From Hyphomicrobiales bacterium (GTDB taxonomy: Bacteria; Pseudomonadota; Alphaproteobacteria; Rhizobiales; Beijerinckiaceae), in assembly GCA_947455645.1 (NCBI GenBank), contig CANGPA010000008.1, positions 1 to 51,290 on the forward strand: DNA of 51,290 bases, written 5' to 3'. The notes below the pieces were generated by a model. The model had not been told where the DNA came from. It searched no databases and was given only the letters and a program-made list of their open reading frames with translations. Position 1 is the stretch's first letter, and each line of letters begins with the position of its first letter. The translations under genes were made by a program, and so were the position numbers. Of the stretch, positions 20,934-31,082 are shown piece after piece.

Positions 20934-20999
20934 TGCAGGGGCTGGGCGTTCGCGTCCTTTCCGGTGGCCGGCCATGAGGGGCGGTCCACATCCCCTGCA
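20934..20999 (+). promoter_or_regulatory. Structured rpsB leader, candidate S2 autoregulatory element
   Basis: TGCAGGGG (20934-20941) pairs perfectly with CCCCTGCA (20992-20999), closing a 50-base GC-rich interior with further pairing potential. The element lies between the predicted promoter and the rpsB ribosome binding site (GGAG, 21012-21015). Ribosomal protein S2 is known to regulate its own mRNA in other bacteria. The role here is inference. Confidence 0.5.
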
Positions 21000-21023
21000 G
21001 AGGACAGAACCGGAGCATACCCA

Positions 21024-22031
21024 ATGGCTTTGCCAGATTTTTCCATGCGTCAATTGCTTGAAGCCGGCGCACATTTCGGCCACCAATCTCATCGCTGGAA
21101 CCCGAAGATGCAGTCTTACATCTTCGGCACCCGCAACAATATTCACATCATCGATCTCGCCCAGACGGTGCCGATGCTTCACCGTGCGTTGCAGGCGGTG
21201 TCGGATACGGTTGCCAATGGCGGTCGTGTTTTGTTTGTGGGCACGAAGCGTCAGGCGGCTGATCTTGTTGCGGATGCCGCCAAGCGTTCGGCACAGTATT
21301 ATGTCAATTCCCGCTGGCTCGGCGGCATGCTCACCAATTGGAAGACGATCTCGGGTTCGATTGCGCGTCTGCGTAAGGTTGACGAGCTTCTCGCTGCGGG
21401 CGCACAGGGCTTGACGAAAAAAGAACGCCTGATGATGGCGCGTGAAAAAGAAAAGCTTGAAAAGGCACTTGGCGGCATTCGCGAAATGGGCGGCACACCC
21501 GACCTTATTTTCGTGATCGACACCAATAAGGAACAGCTCGCCATTCAGGAAGCGCGTCGTCTGAACATTCCGGTCGCTGCGATCATCGACACGAATTGCG
21601 ATCCGGATGGCATCACGTTCCCCATTCCGGGCAATGACGATGCGGGCCGTGCGATTGCGCTTTATTGCGATCTCATTGCGCGTGCAGCGCTCGATGGTAT
21701 TTCACGCGGCCAAGGCTCGGTCGGTGTTGATGTCGGCGCATCTGTTGCACCGGCGGTTGAGGAAATTCCGGCTGAAACGCCGGCTTATTCGGGCGATGCA
21801 TTTGAGCGTCTTGCTGCCCCGCGCGGCGCACCGGATGACTTGAAGAAAATTTCAGGCATCGGTCCGCAGCTCGAGCAGAAGCTCAATGAAGCAGGCCTCT
21901 ATCATTACTGGCAAATTGCCGCGATGTCGGATGCTGACACCGCCAAGCTCGATGGTGATCTCAAGCTCAATGGTCGTATCGGCCGTGATGGTTGGATTGC
22001 TTCAGCGCGTAATCTCGTCGAGGCGGTCTGA
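21024..22031 (+). CDS. rpsB: 30S ribosomal protein S2 with C-terminal helix-hairpin-helix extension
   Basis: This 335-residue S2 protein of the small ribosomal subunit has a canonical S2 core of about the first 240 residues, with [13 protein letters not shown] and Phe-Val-Gly-Thr-Lys-Arg-Gln-Ala. After an Ala/Pro/Glu linker, residues 272-335 form an added domain with the Lys-Lys-Ile-Ser-Gly-Ile-Gly-Pro motif of helix-hairpin-helix nucleic-acid-binding folds. Similar tails occur on some ribosomal proteins of Hyphomicrobiales. I chose the ATG at 21024, eight bases after GGAG; the earlier in-frame ATG lies upstream of the predicted promoter. tsf follows after an attenuator-like hairpin. Confidence 0.96.
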   Translation: MALPDFSMRQLLEAGAHFGHQSHRWNPKMQSYIFGTRNNIHIIDLAQTVPMLHRALQAVSDTVANGGRVLFVGTKRQAADLVADAAKRSAQYYVNSRWLGGMLTNWKTISGSIARLRKVDELLAAGAQGLTKKERLMMAREKEKLEKALGGIREMGGTPDLIFVIDTNKEQLAIQEARRLNIPVAAIIDTNCDPDGITFPIPGNDDAGRAIALYCDLIARAALDGISRGQGSVGVDVGASVAPAVEEIPAETPAYSGDAFERLAAPRGAPDDLKKISGIGPQLEQKLNEAGLYHYWQIAAMSDADTAKLDGDLKLNGRIGRDGWIASARNLVEAV

Positions 22032-22086
22032 GTTTCGTCACGCTTCGGTCGCATCGGGATTGCACGGTGCTGATTAAGTCATAACA

Positions 22087-22116
22087 GGACGGCGACCACT
22101 GCGTCGCCGTTCTTTT
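22087..22116 (+). terminator. Hairpin with T-tract between rpsB and tsf
   Basis: A 10 bp stem (GGACGGCGAC with GTCGCCGTTC, one G-T pair) with a 6-base loop is followed by TTTT. It looks like a partial terminator or attenuator that lowers tsf expression relative to rpsB, as described for this operon in E. coli. Confidence 0.65.
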
Positions 22117-22143
22117 CGTAAAAGACATGAAAGGATAAATCCG

Positions 22144-23067
22144 ATGGCTGCGATTACCGCTGCAATGGTGAAAGACCTGCGCGAGACAACCGGCGCCGGC
22201 ATGATGGACTGCAAGGCCGCGCTTGAAGCCAATGATGGCAATCTCGATGCTGCCGTGGATTGGCTGCGCACAAAGGGCTTGTCAAAGGCCGCCAAAAAAT
22301 CAGGTCGTGTTGCGGCTGAGGGCCTCATCGGCTTGATGGTCAAGGACAAGAAGGGCGTGGTCGTCGAAGTCAATTCGGAAACCGACTTCGTGGCTCGCAA
22401 TGATGCCTTCCAGGCTTTGGTGCGTAACGTCGCGTCCGTCGCATTGACCGTTGGCGCGGATGTCGAAAAAATTTCAGGTGCGGCTTACCCAACGGGCGGT
22501 ACCGTTGCTGAGGCCATTCCGAATGCGATTGCCACGATTGGCGAAAACATGACGCTTCGTCGCGCGGCGGAAGTGTCCGTCAGCGAAGGCGTGGTGGGTT
22601 CCTATATTCACACATCGATTGCCGACGGTCTCGGCAAGATCGGCGTGATCGTGGCACTGCAATCGGCCGGCAAAGCCGATGAGTTGGCAGCGATGGGTCG
22701 CCAGATCGCGATGCATGTTGCGGCAACCAATCCGATTGCGCTGAATGCCGATGGCATTGATCCCGCAACCATCGCACGTGAAAAAGCCGTGCTCGCGGAA
22801 AAAAATGCTGGCAAGCCCGCTAACGTTCTCGAAAAGATCATCGAGAGCGGGTTGAAGTCTTATTACAAGGAAGTGTGCTTGCTTGAGCAGTCATACATTC
22901 ACGATCCGTCCAAGACCGTTGGACAGGCTGTGAAAGAAGCCGCCGGCAAGGTTGGCGCGCCCGTCGAATTGACGGCCTATGTCCGCTACGCTTTGGGCGA
23001 GGGCATCGAGAAACAGGAATCTGATTTTGCCGCCGAAGTGGCGGCAGCCTCCGGTGTAAAAGCCTGA
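22144..23067 (+). CDS. tsf: Elongation factor Ts
   Basis: EF-Ts (307 residues) is the guanine nucleotide exchange factor for EF-Tu. The N-terminal UBA-like domain with the signature [14 protein letters not shown] is at residues 12-25, and the TDFVAR motif for EF-Tu contact is at about residues 80-85. The length is usual for Alphaproteobacteria. It follows rpsB after a hairpin and is followed by a strong terminator, so rpsB-tsf form a unit. Confidence 0.97.
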   Translation: MAAITAAMVKDLRETTGAGMMDCKAALEANDGNLDAAVDWLRTKGLSKAAKKSGRVAAEGLIGLMVKDKKGVVVEVNSETDFVARNDAFQALVRNVASVALTVGADVEKISGAAYPTGGTVAEAIPNAIATIGENMTLRRAAEVSVSEGVVGSYIHTSIADGLGKIGVIVALQSAGKADELAAMGRQIAMHVAATNPIALNADGIDPATIAREKAVLAEKNAGKPANVLEKIIESGLKSYYKEVCLLEQSYIHDPSKTVGQAVKEAAGKVGAPVELTAYVRYALGEGIEKQESDFAAEVAAASGVKA

Positions 23068-23084
23068 GGTTAGAGCAAGATAAA

Positions 23085-23110
23085 AGCGGCGCTCCGGCGC
23101 CGCTTTTTTT
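23085..23110 (+). terminator. Rho-independent terminator after tsf
   Basis: AGCGGCGC (23085-23092), loop TCCG, and GCGCCGCT (23097-23104) form a perfect GC-rich stem that runs into seven T (23104-23110). This is a strong terminator for rpsB-tsf. pyrH starts 31 bases later, so either read-through occurs or pyrH has its own promoter in a very short space. Confidence 0.92.
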
Positions 23111-23141
23111 ATGATCACGAGACGAATCAGGAGAGTGAGCC

Positions 23142-23855
23142 ATGGTGCCCATCAAGCGTGTCCTTGTGAAACTGTCGGGCGAGGCGCTGATTGCTTCTGA
23201 TGGCTATTGGTTGAACCCTGCAACACTCTCGCGTCTTGCGGCCGATCTCGCGGCCGCATCCCATGCCGGTTACGAGATTGCCGTGGTCATTGGGGGCGGC
23301 AACATCATTCGCGGCGCCAAAGTGGGCGCTGCCGGTTGGATTGATCGCGCCACCGCAGACTCGATGGGTATGTTGGCGACCATCATGAATTCCATCGCGC
23401 TTGAAGGCGCGATCGAGGCGCAGGGCGCGTCTGCGCGCACATTGTCCGCTGTCGCCGTGCCCACGATTTGCGAAACCTATGCGCGCCAGCTTGCCTCGCA
23501 TCTCATTTCCAAAAAACGCATCGTCGTGTTGGCCGGTGGAACGGGCAGTCCTTTCTTTACAACCGATACAGCTGCCGTTTTGCGCGCGGTCGAATTGAAA
23601 TGCGATGCGGTGTTGAAAGCCACACAGGTCGATGGTGTTTATACGGCCGATCCCAACAAGGATCCGACCGCAACACGCTTTGACACGCTCACCCATGACG
23701 AAGCCATCGCGCGGGATCTCAAAATCATGGATACGGCTGCTTTTGCGCTCGCGCGCGAAAACCGTCTCAATATCCTCGTGGGTTCGGCCCATCGCGATGG
23801 GGCGATCACCGCCATCTTGCGCGGCGAGGCGAAATCGACCCTTGTGAGGCCGTAA
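23142..23855 (+). CDS. pyrH: Uridylate kinase (UMP kinase)
   Basis: This 237-residue cytoplasmic enzyme of the amino acid kinase family phosphorylates UMP to UDP. Visible motifs are VLVKLSGEAL at the N-terminus, the GGGNIIRG phosphate loop near residue 51, DSMGMLATIMNSIAL near residue 73 and the KATQVDGVYTADPNKDP uridine/ATP site near residue 160. The ATG has AGGAGAGTGAGCC in front. It sits between tsf and frr as in most Proteobacteria. Confidence 0.96.
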   Translation: MVPIKRVLVKLSGEALIASDGYWLNPATLSRLAADLAAASHAGYEIAVVIGGGNIIRGAKVGAAGWIDRATADSMGMLATIMNSIALEGAIEAQGASARTLSAVAVPTICETYARQLASHLISKKRIVVLAGGTGSPFFTTDTAAVLRAVELKCDAVLKATQVDGVYTADPNKDPTATRFDTLTHDEAIARDLKIMDTAAFALARENRLNILVGSAHRDGAITAILRGEAKSTLVRP

Positions 23856-23958
23856 AGAATGGCGTCGCTTGAACCTGCCTTTCTGACGTCGTAATCAGCC
23901 CGCAACATCTTGTTCCGTTCGACAAGACTTAAGTTCAGACCAAAAGGGGAGTTGTCCC

Positions 23959-24519
23959 ATGAGTACCGCATTCGATCTCAACGACATTAAGCGCCGCATG
24001 CAGGCCTCCATTGCTTCTTACAAGCATGATCTGGGCGGCCTTCGGACCGGCCGTGCTTCGGCCAATCTCCTCGATCCGATTCAGGTTGAGGCCTATGGAT
24101 CGCTGATGCCGCTCAATCAGGTGGCGACTGTCACGGTCCCTGAGCCGCGGATGTTGTCGGTTCAGGTCTGGGACAAGGGCATGGCCTTGGCCGTCGATAA
24201 AGCGATCCGGGAATCAAGCCTGGGACTGAACCCGCAGACCGAAGGGCAGGTGATCCGCATCCGGATCCCGGAACTCAACGAGCAGCGCCGCAAGGAAATG
24301 GTCAAAGTCGCTCACAAATATGCGGAAGAGGCGCGTGTCGCCGTCCGCCATATTCGCCGTGACGGGCTCGATCTTCTCAAGAAGCTTGAGAAGGATGGAA
24401 AGATGAGTGAGGATGATGCGGCGCGTCAGTCTGAACAGGTGCAAAAGGCCACCGATCAATCGGTGACTGAGATTGATCAGATCCTGGTCGCCAAAGAAAA
24501 GGAAATCATGCACGTTTAA
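23959..24519 (+). CDS. frr: Ribosome recycling factor
   Basis: RRF (186 residues) splits post-termination ribosomes together with EF-G. The conserved [10 protein letters not shown] segment (residues 22-31), the central [14 protein letters not shown] stretch and the helical RRKEMVK region near residue 113 are visible, giving the three-helix bundle plus hinge domain. The gap of 103 bases after pyrH contains a GGGGAG site close to the ATG but no clear promoter. Confidence 0.97.
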   Translation: MSTAFDLNDIKRRMQASIASYKHDLGGLRTGRASANLLDPIQVEAYGSLMPLNQVATVTVPEPRMLSVQVWDKGMALAVDKAIRESSLGLNPQTEGQVIRIRIPELNEQRRKEMVKVAHKYAEEARVAVRHIRRDGLDLLKKLEKDGKMSEDDAARQSEQVQKATDQSVTEIDQILVAKEKEIMHV

Positions 24520-24593
24520 GCCAGAAACTCTGGACCTTTTGCGAGGTCTTCTGCGTTGAAACAGGCATCCCGAGAAACAGCGCGCTCCCCTTG

Positions 24594-25334
24594 ATGGTAA
24601 CCCTCGACCCCACCCGCATCCCCGCCCATGTCGCCATTATAATGGACGGCAATGGCCGTTGGGCATCCCAACGCGGTCTGCCTCGGTTTGAGGGCCATCG
24701 GCGCGGCGTTGAAGCCGTCCGTCGTACCGTACGCGCAGCAGAGGATCTCGGCATTCGCTATCTCACCGTCTACAGTTTTTCATCCGAGAACTGGAAGCGG
24801 CCACTGATTGAAGTCACCGAATTGATGGGACTGTTGCGGCGCTATATCCGCAATGATCTGGCTGATCTCCATGCGCGCAATGTTCGCGTCAGGGTCATCG
24901 GCGTGAAGGATAATCTCGCGGCCGATATTGTTGCGCTTCTCGATGAAGCCGAGCGCCTCACCAAAGACAATACCGGCCTTCAGTTTGTGGTGGCCTTTAA
25001 TTATGGCGCACGGCGCGAGCTGGTCGATGCGGCGCGCGCATTGGCACAAGAGGTTGCGGCAGGGCTCCTATCACCTGAAGCGATAAACGAAGAAATGCTT
25101 TCAAAGCATTTATATACTGATGGAATTCCTGATCCTGAACTTGTGATCCGGACCTCGGGCGAGCAGCGTCTGTCGAATTTTCTGTTGTGGCAGGCCTCCT
25201 ATGCTGAATTTGTCTTCACCGCGGGACATTGGCCCGATTTCGGCCATGACGCCCTTGTGGAGGCGATAATCTCCTATCAATCGCGTGATCGTCGCTTTGG
25301 CGGATTAAGTTCTGCCGCAGGCGGCGTCCGGTGA
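24594..25334 (+). CDS. uppS: Undecaprenyl diphosphate synthase
   Basis: This 246-residue cis-prenyltransferase makes the C55 lipid carrier for peptidoglycan. The catalytic MDGNGRWA motif (Asp18) is near the N-terminus, SSENWKRP near residue 65 and [20 protein letters not shown] near residue 187. I chose the ATG at 24594; a TTG directly before it is possible. A patch around 25080-25130 is more AT-rich than its surroundings but the frame is intact. The stop overlaps the cdsA GTG start by four bases, so the two are coupled. Confidence 0.95.
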   Translation: MVTLDPTRIPAHVAIIMDGNGRWASQRGLPRFEGHRRGVEAVRRTVRAAEDLGIRYLTVYSFSSENWKRPLIEVTELMGLLRRYIRNDLADLHARNVRVRVIGVKDNLAADIVALLDEAERLTKDNTGLQFVVAFNYGARRELVDAARALAQEVAAGLLSPEAINEEMLSKHLYTDGIPDPELVIRTSGEQRLSNFLLWQASYAEFVFTAGHWPDFGHDALVEAIISYQSRDRRFGGLSSAAGGVR

Positions 25335-26227
25335 AAGACTCCTCTCTGCATCGCGATACTGTTGATCATACGCCGCCGCGCGTGAAGTCCGAGCTATCGG
25401 CGCGCGTTTTGTCCGCTTTGGCATTGGCGGCCTTGGCTTTGGGTAGCGCGTGGTTCGGCGGTACGATCCTCGCATTGGTCTGGCTGGTCGCGGCGATCGC
25501 AGTCTTGCGCGAATGGTTGGCACTTGTGGGTGTTGGCGGTCGTCGCTTGACGGTGTTTTGGATTTTCGGATCGGTTTCAATTGCCTCATCGGCCTTTGCA
25601 CCGGCACTGTTCGGCCTATACGCTTATTTTATGTTGATCCCGAGTGTGGTTGGCGGCTTGGTTTTAGGCCTTGCGACACAGATATCGGGGGGCACAAAAG
25701 CCACTTGGTCGTCGCGTCGCGTTAATCCGGTATGGGTGGCAATAGGGCCCCTCTATGCGGGCATAGTGGTGCTTGCTCCTGTCTGGCTTCGGTCGCGGGA
25801 AGCTGACGGTCTTGTCGCCTTGGTTTGGCTGTTTCTGGTTGTTTGGATTTCCGACATTGGCGCCTTTTTTGTTGGTCGCACCCTTGGCGGCCCCAAGCTC
25901 TGGCCAGCGATCAGCCCCAAAAAGACATGGTCCGGACTTTTAGGCGGACTTTTATTCGGAACGCTTCTGTCCGGTGGCTTTGTGCTGGCCGATCAGATGA
26001 TGCTGGGCCCTATTTTTGTCTCGGGTTGGGCGTTGATCGGCCTATCCTTGGCGACGTCGATCGTGTCGGAGCTGGGTGACCTGTTCGAATCGGCGATGAA
26101 GCGTCATTTCGGCGCCAAGGACTCCGGCCAAATCATTCCCGGCCATGGCGGCATTATGGATCGCCTTGATTCCTTCGTCGCTGCCGGCATTTTTGCCGTC
26201 TTGGCGCTTGATTTTCTTCAACTTTGA
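25331..26227 (+). CDS. cdsA: Phosphatidate cytidylyltransferase
   Basis: CdsA (298 residues) makes CDP-diacylglycerol from phosphatidic acid and CTP in the inner membrane. About eight membrane segments are visible, and the C-terminal family signature [20 protein letters not shown] is followed by [11 protein letters not shown] near residue 272-282. The GTG start overlaps uppS. In many Alphaproteobacteria dxr comes next; here a 126-base gap with a weak hairpin (26238-26252) leads straight to rseP. Confidence 0.95.
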   Translation: MKDSSLHRDTVDHTPPRVKSELSARVLSALALAALALGSAWFGGTILALVWLVAAIAVLREWLALVGVGGRRLTVFWIFGSVSIASSAFAPALFGLYAYFMLIPSVVGGLVLGLATQISGGTKATWSSRRVNPVWVAIGPLYAGIVVLAPVWLRSREADGLVALVWLFLVVWISDIGAFFVGRTLGGPKLWPAISPKKTWSGLLGGLLFGTLLSGGFVLADQMMLGPIFVSGWALIGLSLATSIVSELGDLFESAMKRHFGAKDSGQIIPGHGGIMDRLDSFVAAGIFAVLALDFLQL

Positions 26228-26353
26228 GGAAAAGCCGGCCTAACCGGCCTTAAAAACACAGGCGCGATTGTTCTTGCCCCATCTTCGCCTTATTGATCCC
26301 GCACCTGCGCATATATTGCCGCGCAGAACCCTTGCTGCCGTAAAAGGACCAGT

Positions 26354-27493
26354 ATGCCCTTCTCTGAACTCCCCGGACTGATTGGCGGCGGTGTCATCTC
26401 CTATGTGGTGCCCTTTCTTTTTGTTCTGACTCTTGTCGTCTTCGTCCATGAATTGGGGCATTTCTTGGTTGGCCGCTGGTGCTCCGTGAAGGTTGAGGCC
26501 TTTTCGATCGGCTTTGGTCCTGAATTATTCGGTTGGACCGACCGGCTCGGCACCCGCTGGCGGATTGCCCTCTTGCCCTTGGGAGGCTTTGTCCGCTTCT
26601 TGGGTGATGCCAATGCGGCGAGCGCGCCCGATCTTGAGGCGGTGTCGCACCTTTCTGCCAAGGATCAGGCGCGAAGCTTTCCCGCTCAACCGGTCTGGAA
26701 GCGTTTTCTCATCGTTTTAGCGGGGCCGGTCGCAAGCCTGCTCTTGGCCGTCGTCATCTTCGCAGCGGGGGCCTATTTGGGCGGACGCTATATTCTTTTG
26801 CCCAAAATTGCCTCCGTTTCGCCGGGAAGCGCGGCGGAAGAGGCCGGATTTAAGGCGGGCGATCTCGTTCTGTCGGTCGATGGCGAAACGATTGAGAGCT
26901 TTACCGATCTACAGCGCATTGTCGGCATTCGTCCGGGCGTCGCGCTCCAAATCCAGATCGAGCGCGATGGGGCGCCGATGCTAATCACAGCGACCCCACG
27001 GATTGAGGCACGGGACTCCATCGTCGGAAAACGGCGGGTCGGTGTCTTAGGGCTCGTGGCCGCCCGCGATGAAACGACCATCATTCACAAGCAGGAGTCC
27101 CTGCCGGCATCGCTCATTTTTGGCATCACCGAGACGACCAATGTTGTTACGGGTAGCCTCGTCTATCTCAAAAACATCGTCACGGGCCGCGCCCCGCCCG
27201 ATCAATTGTCGGGCCCGGTCGGGATCGCGCGCATGTCGGGGGAGGCGGCCAAACTCGGCTTTATGGCGCTTTTGAGCATGGCCGGTTTGATTTCAGCCTC
27301 GATTGGCTTTTTGAACCTGATGCCGATACCGCTGCTCGATGGCGGACATTTACTGCTCTACGTGATTGAGGCCGTCCGCGGCCGTCCGATCAACCCGGTT
27401 ATAATTGAGCGGGCGTTTCAAATCGGAATGGCTTTCATCGTTGCCTTGACCTTGTTCACGCTTTTTCTCGATATCGGGCCGTTAGTTCATTGA
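26354..27493 (+). CDS. rseP: Site-2 intramembrane zinc protease RseP
   Basis: This 379-residue inner-membrane metalloprotease cleaves anti-sigma factors and remnant signal peptides within the membrane. The zinc motif HELGH is at His32, Glu33 and His36 in the first membrane segment, and the third ligand is in NLMPIPLLDGG near residue 320. One PDZ domain is clear (about residues 145-230); the E. coli protein has two. A possible promoter, TTATTG-N16-TATATT, lies at 26290-26317, consistent with a separate start where dxr would otherwise be. bamA follows after 166 bases. Confidence 0.95.
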   Translation: MPFSELPGLIGGGVISYVVPFLFVLTLVVFVHELGHFLVGRWCSVKVEAFSIGFGPELFGWTDRLGTRWRIALLPLGGFVRFLGDANAASAPDLEAVSHLSAKDQARSFPAQPVWKRFLIVLAGPVASLLLAVVIFAAGAYLGGRYILLPKIASVSPGSAAEEAGFKAGDLVLSVDGETIESFTDLQRIVGIRPGVALQIQIERDGAPMLITATPRIEARDSIVGKRRVGVLGLVAARDETTIIHKQESLPASLIFGITETTNVVTGSLVYLKNIVTGRAPPDQLSGPVGIARMSGEAAKLGFMALLSMAGLISASIGFLNLMPIPLLDGGHLLLYVIEAVRGRPINPVIIERAFQIGMAFIVALTLFTLFLDIGPLVH

Positions 27494-27659
27494 TAACGTT
27501 AACCTTTGGCTAAGCCTACCGAGAAAATTCGCCGGATTTCATCCGGAAAACACCGCCGATCTGTTTGCAGTTGCGAGCAAACAGGCTAAAAGGAAAGAGA
27601 CTATTCAGGATCGCGGCTTTGTCGCGGTTATGATTGTATTTGACTGGGATTGGACCAGA

Positions 27660-29933
27660 ATGACCATTTCGCGCCTGCTTCTCTCGTTCATCCGTGCGGT
27701 CAGCCTTCGCGCTGCCTTTGTGGGTTTGATGTCCTTGACTGCGCTGTCTCTCGCGCATGCCGAAACCATTGTGGTTGAAGGCAATGTCCGCGTCGATGCG
27801 ACAACGATCCAGTCCTATGTGACGGGTCAAACGGTCGAGGTTGCAAAAAAGGATTTGTTGGCAACCGGGCTCTTTCAAAGCGTCGAAGTGATCAAGAAGG
27901 GCGATCAAATCATCGTCCGCGTGAAAGAAAACAACATCATCAACCGGGTGGCATTCGAAGGCACCAAGCGGTTGAAGGGCGAAATGTTTGATGGTGAGCT
28001 GCAGTTGAAACCGCGCGGCTCGTTCACGCAAGAGGCTCTTGATGCGGACGTGGCGCGGATTAAGGAAATCTATGCGCGTGTCGGTCGTTCGAATGTTGAA
28101 GTTACGCCACGGGTTGTGCCTTTAGAAAATGGTAAAATCGACGTCGTCTTCAAAGTGGACGAAGGCTCGAAGACGGGCGTGAAGACTATCGATTTCGTTG
28201 GCAATAATTCTTTCTCGTCAGGTCGTCTGCGCGATGAAATGCAGACCACGCAGAGCAATTTCCTGTCATGGATCAAGACCACGGACGTTTATGATCCGGA
28301 TCGTTTGGCGGCTGACGCTGAACTGGTGCGCCGTTTCTATCTCCGCCACGGCTATGCCGATATGCGCGTGCTCGACACCAAGGTTGATTTCGACGCGGAA
28401 GCCGGCGGTTACCGTGTTGTGATTTCAGTCGATGAAGGCAAGCAATATAAAGTGGGCGAAATCGACGTCGAGTCGAAGATCGCTCAAATTGATGCCGCAA
28501 CATTGCGCTCGCGCGTTTTGCTGGCGCAAGGTGATGTGTACAATGCCGATCTGGTCGAAAAATCGATTTTGGGCATCACCACCGAAGTTGCCTCCCGCGG
28601 TTACGCTTTCTCGCAAGTCCGTCCGCGCGGTGATCGTGATCAGGCCAATGCGACGATAAAACTGTCCTTCCTTGTTGAAGAAGGCCCACGCGTTTACATC
28701 GAGCGCATCAATGTGCGCGGCAATACGCGTACGCGCGATTACGTTGTTCGCCGTGAGTTCGATATCGGCGAGGGCGATGCCTACAACAAGGTCATGATTG
28801 ATCGCACCGAGCGTCGTCTCAAAAATCTCGGCTTTTTCAAAACGGTTCGTATTTCGAATGAGCCTGGCTCTACGCCCGATCGCGTGATCATCAATGTGGA
28901 TGTTGAGGATCAATCAACCGGTCAGTTCTCGGTTGGTGGTGGTTACTCCACCGCAGAAGGTGTTCTCGCTGAAGTGGGTGTTCAGGAATCCAATCTCCTT
29001 GGCCGTGGTCAATTCGCGCGTATTCGTGCGTCAACCGGTCAGTGGACGAAGGGTGTCGAGTTCAATTTCACGGAACCCTATTTCCTCGAACGTCGTCTGC
29101 AAGGCGGCATCGATCTTTACTCGAAGGAAAGCGATAACACGCGCTTCGCTTATTATTCGAACATGAAGACCGGCGCCACGCTTCGCCTTGGTGTTCCTTT
29201 GACGGAAGAAACAACGGTCACGGGCCGCTATTCGCTCTATAATAATAGGATAACGGTGTCTGATCCGACGAATGTTTCAACCGCGATCAGCGCGTCTGAA
29301 GGGCAGAATATTACGTCCGCCGTCGGTTATACGCTCGACTACAACACGCTCGATAATAACCAAAATCCCCGCAATGGTTTGATGGCGTCGTTGAAGCAAG
29401 ACGTTGCTGGTCTTGGTGGTGACTCGCGTTATCTGCGCACCACAGGCGATGTGAAATATTATCGTGAATTGAACGATAGTTTTGTCGGTATGGTGCGCGG
29501 TCAATCGGGTTATATTTATGGCTCCGATCTGCGCGTCATCGACAATTTCTTCATGGGGCCTGATCTCGTGCGTGGCTTCTCGCTGGCAGGTATCGGACCT
29601 CGCGACGCGAGTTCAAACGCCAGCAGGAATGGTCTGGGCGGTACGACCTATTGGGGTACGTCAACGGAAGTGAGCTTCCCCTTGTTTGGTCTTCCTCGTG
29701 AGGCTGGCATCAAGGGCGCGGTCTTTGCCGATGCAGGTTCGGTATTCGGTTATTCATCGTCCGCGGCGGTCAGCTTGGTCGGTAATGACCAGTCGGTTCG
29801 GTCTTCAGTTGGTGCGGGCCTGTTATGGGCATCCCCCATCGGTCCGATCCGGTTTGATTTTGCGGTTCCGGTCACGAAGAACGACTACGACCAGATTCAG
29901 AATTTCCGCTTCACAGCAGGCTCGGTGTTCTGA
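27660..29933 (+). CDS. bamA: Outer membrane protein assembly factor BamA
   Basis: BamA (757 residues) inserts beta-barrel proteins into the outer membrane. A signal peptide ends at Ala-His-Ala before Glu-Thr-Ile-Val-Val-Glu-Gly. Five POTRA repeats follow (to about residue 415), and the C-terminal ~340 residues form a barrel that ends in Phe, with the VRGF motif near residue 643 (Asp-Leu-Val-Arg-Gly-Phe). I prefer the ATG at 27660 (Met-Thr-Ile-Ser-Arg) to the one at 27630, which lacks a ribosome binding site. The 166-base leader has two hairpins: CCGGAT/ATCCGG (27532-27546) and CTGTTTGC/GCAAACAG (27561-27584). Confidence 0.95.
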   Translation: MTISRLLLSFIRAVSLRAAFVGLMSLTALSLAHAETIVVEGNVRVDATTIQSYVTGQTVEVAKKDLLATGLFQSVEVIKKGDQIIVRVKENNIINRVAFEGTKRLKGEMFDGELQLKPRGSFTQEALDADVARIKEIYARVGRSNVEVTPRVVPLENGKIDVVFKVDEGSKTGVKTIDFVGNNSFSSGRLRDEMQTTQSNFLSWIKTTDVYDPDRLAADAELVRRFYLRHGYADMRVLDTKVDFDAEAGGYRVVISVDEGKQYKVGEIDVESKIAQIDAATLRSRVLLAQGDVYNADLVEKSILGITTEVASRGYAFSQVRPRGDRDQANATIKLSFLVEEGPRVYIERINVRGNTRTRDYVVRREFDIGEGDAYNKVMIDRTERRLKNLGFFKTVRISNEPGSTPDRVIINVDVEDQSTGQFSVGGGYSTAEGVLAEVGVQESNLLGRGQFARIRASTGQWTKGVEFNFTEPYFLERRLQGGIDLYSKESDNTRFAYYSNMKTGATLRLGVPLTEETTVTGRYSLYNNRITVSDPTNVSTAISASEGQNITSAVGYTLDYNTLDNNQNPRNGLMASLKQDVAGLGGDSRYLRTTGDVKYYRELNDSFVGMVRGQSGYIYGSDLRVIDNFFMGPDLVRGFSLAGIGPRDASSNASRNGLGGTTYWGTSTEVSFPLFGLPREAGIKGAVFADAGSVFGYSSSAAVSLVGNDQSVRSSVGAGLLWASPIGPIRFDFAVPVTKNDYDQIQNFRFTAGSVF

Positions 29934-29959
29934 GGCCTATCGTTTCAGTCGGGTCATCG

Positions 29960-31060
29960 ATGGCGGCGCATGGCGCAAAATCGTATGATGGGCCTTTGTT
30001 TTTTGAGGCCCATCCGAAAAGCGTCGCGGAGATCGCGGCGCTTCTTTCGTTGGATGCACCGTCTGGAAAAGAAGGCGCTCTGATCATTGGGGGCGTTGCC
30101 GCACTTGATCGCGCAACCGCTTCCGACATCGCATTTCTGGAAAATACGCAATACAAAGAGGCGCTGCGCACAACGCAAGCCGGTGCCGTTCTTGTGGCCA
30201 AGCCTTTCGCCGATCTTGTTCCAGCAGGAACGATCCCTCTAATTGTTCCGCATCCTCACGCGGCTTTTGCAACAGTCTTGGAAGCCTTGTTTCCGTCTGC
30301 CGCGCATCCGGGCCTCTTCTTCGGGCAGAACGGTATTTCACCCGGTGCCTCGGTTCATCCTGACGCGCGGCTTGAAAGCGGCGTCTCGCTTGATCCGGGC
30401 GTTGTGGTCGGCCCCGGGGCAGAAATTGGCAGCGGGTCAACCATTGCGGCCAACAGTGTGATTGGGCCCCATGTCCGCATCGGGCGTGATTGCCATATTG
30501 GGGCGAATGTCACCATTCTGTCCGCGCTCATTGGCAATGGTGTAATCATCCATTCAGGCACCGCCATCGGTCAGGATGGATTTGGGTTTGCCATTGGCCG
30601 GAATGGTCACACGAAAGTGGCGCAGATAGGCCGCGTCATCATTCAGGACAAAGTCGAGATTGGTGCAAATGTCGCCATCGACCGCGGTGGAATCCGCGAC
30701 ACGATGATTGGCGAGGGAACCAAGATCGATAATCTCGTCCAAATCGCACATAATGTGACGATTGGACGTCATTGTTTGATTGCATCGCAGACGGGCATTG
30801 CCGGCAGCACCGATATTGGCGATTTCGTCATTATGGGCGGGCAGGTTGGAATTACGGGTCACGCAAAAATTGGCACCGGCACCCAGATCGCGGGTAATAG
30901 CGGTGTGATTTCTGATCTTGCGCCGGGCTCGAAAGTGGGTGGCTATCCCGCGCGTCCGATCAAGACATGGTTGCGTGAAGTCGCCGCTATGGCGCGCCTT
31001 GCACGCACGACACGTGGTGATAGGAACAAGACGTCTGCCGAAGATGGATCGGACGCATGA
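29960..31060 (+). CDS. lpxD: UDP-3-O-(3-hydroxymyristoyl)glucosamine N-acyltransferase
   Basis: LpxD (366 residues) adds the second acyl chain in lipid A synthesis. The N-terminal uridine-binding domain (to about residue 110) is followed by a left-handed beta-helix of hexapeptide repeats (Val-His-Pro-Asp-Ala-Arg onward). The catalytic His is expected in the Leu-Val-Gln-Ile-Ala-His-Asn-Val segment near residue 263. A C-terminal helical tail with many Arg closes the protein. It begins 26 bases after bamA; no skp/ompH gene lies between them. Confidence 0.95.
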   Translation: MAAHGAKSYDGPLFFEAHPKSVAEIAALLSLDAPSGKEGALIIGGVAALDRATASDIAFLENTQYKEALRTTQAGAVLVAKPFADLVPAGTIPLIVPHPHAAFATVLEALFPSAAHPGLFFGQNGISPGASVHPDARLESGVSLDPGVVVGPGAEIGSGSTIAANSVIGPHVRIGRDCHIGANVTILSALIGNGVIIHSGTAIGQDGFGFAIGRNGHTKVAQIGRVIIQDKVEIGANVAIDRGGIRDTMIGEGTKIDNLVQIAHNVTIGRHCLIASQTGIAGSTDIGDFVIMGGQVGITGHAKIGTGTQIAGNSGVISDLAPGSKVGGYPARPIKTWLREVAAMARLARTTRGDRNKTSAEDGSDA

Positions 31061-31082
31061 GGAATACGGGGAGTTTGAGCGC

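Noticed and set aside
24594-25334. AT-rich patch in uppS (about 25080-25130) as a sign of a frameshift or insertion
   Set aside because: The frame is intact and the flanking conserved motifs keep normal spacing.
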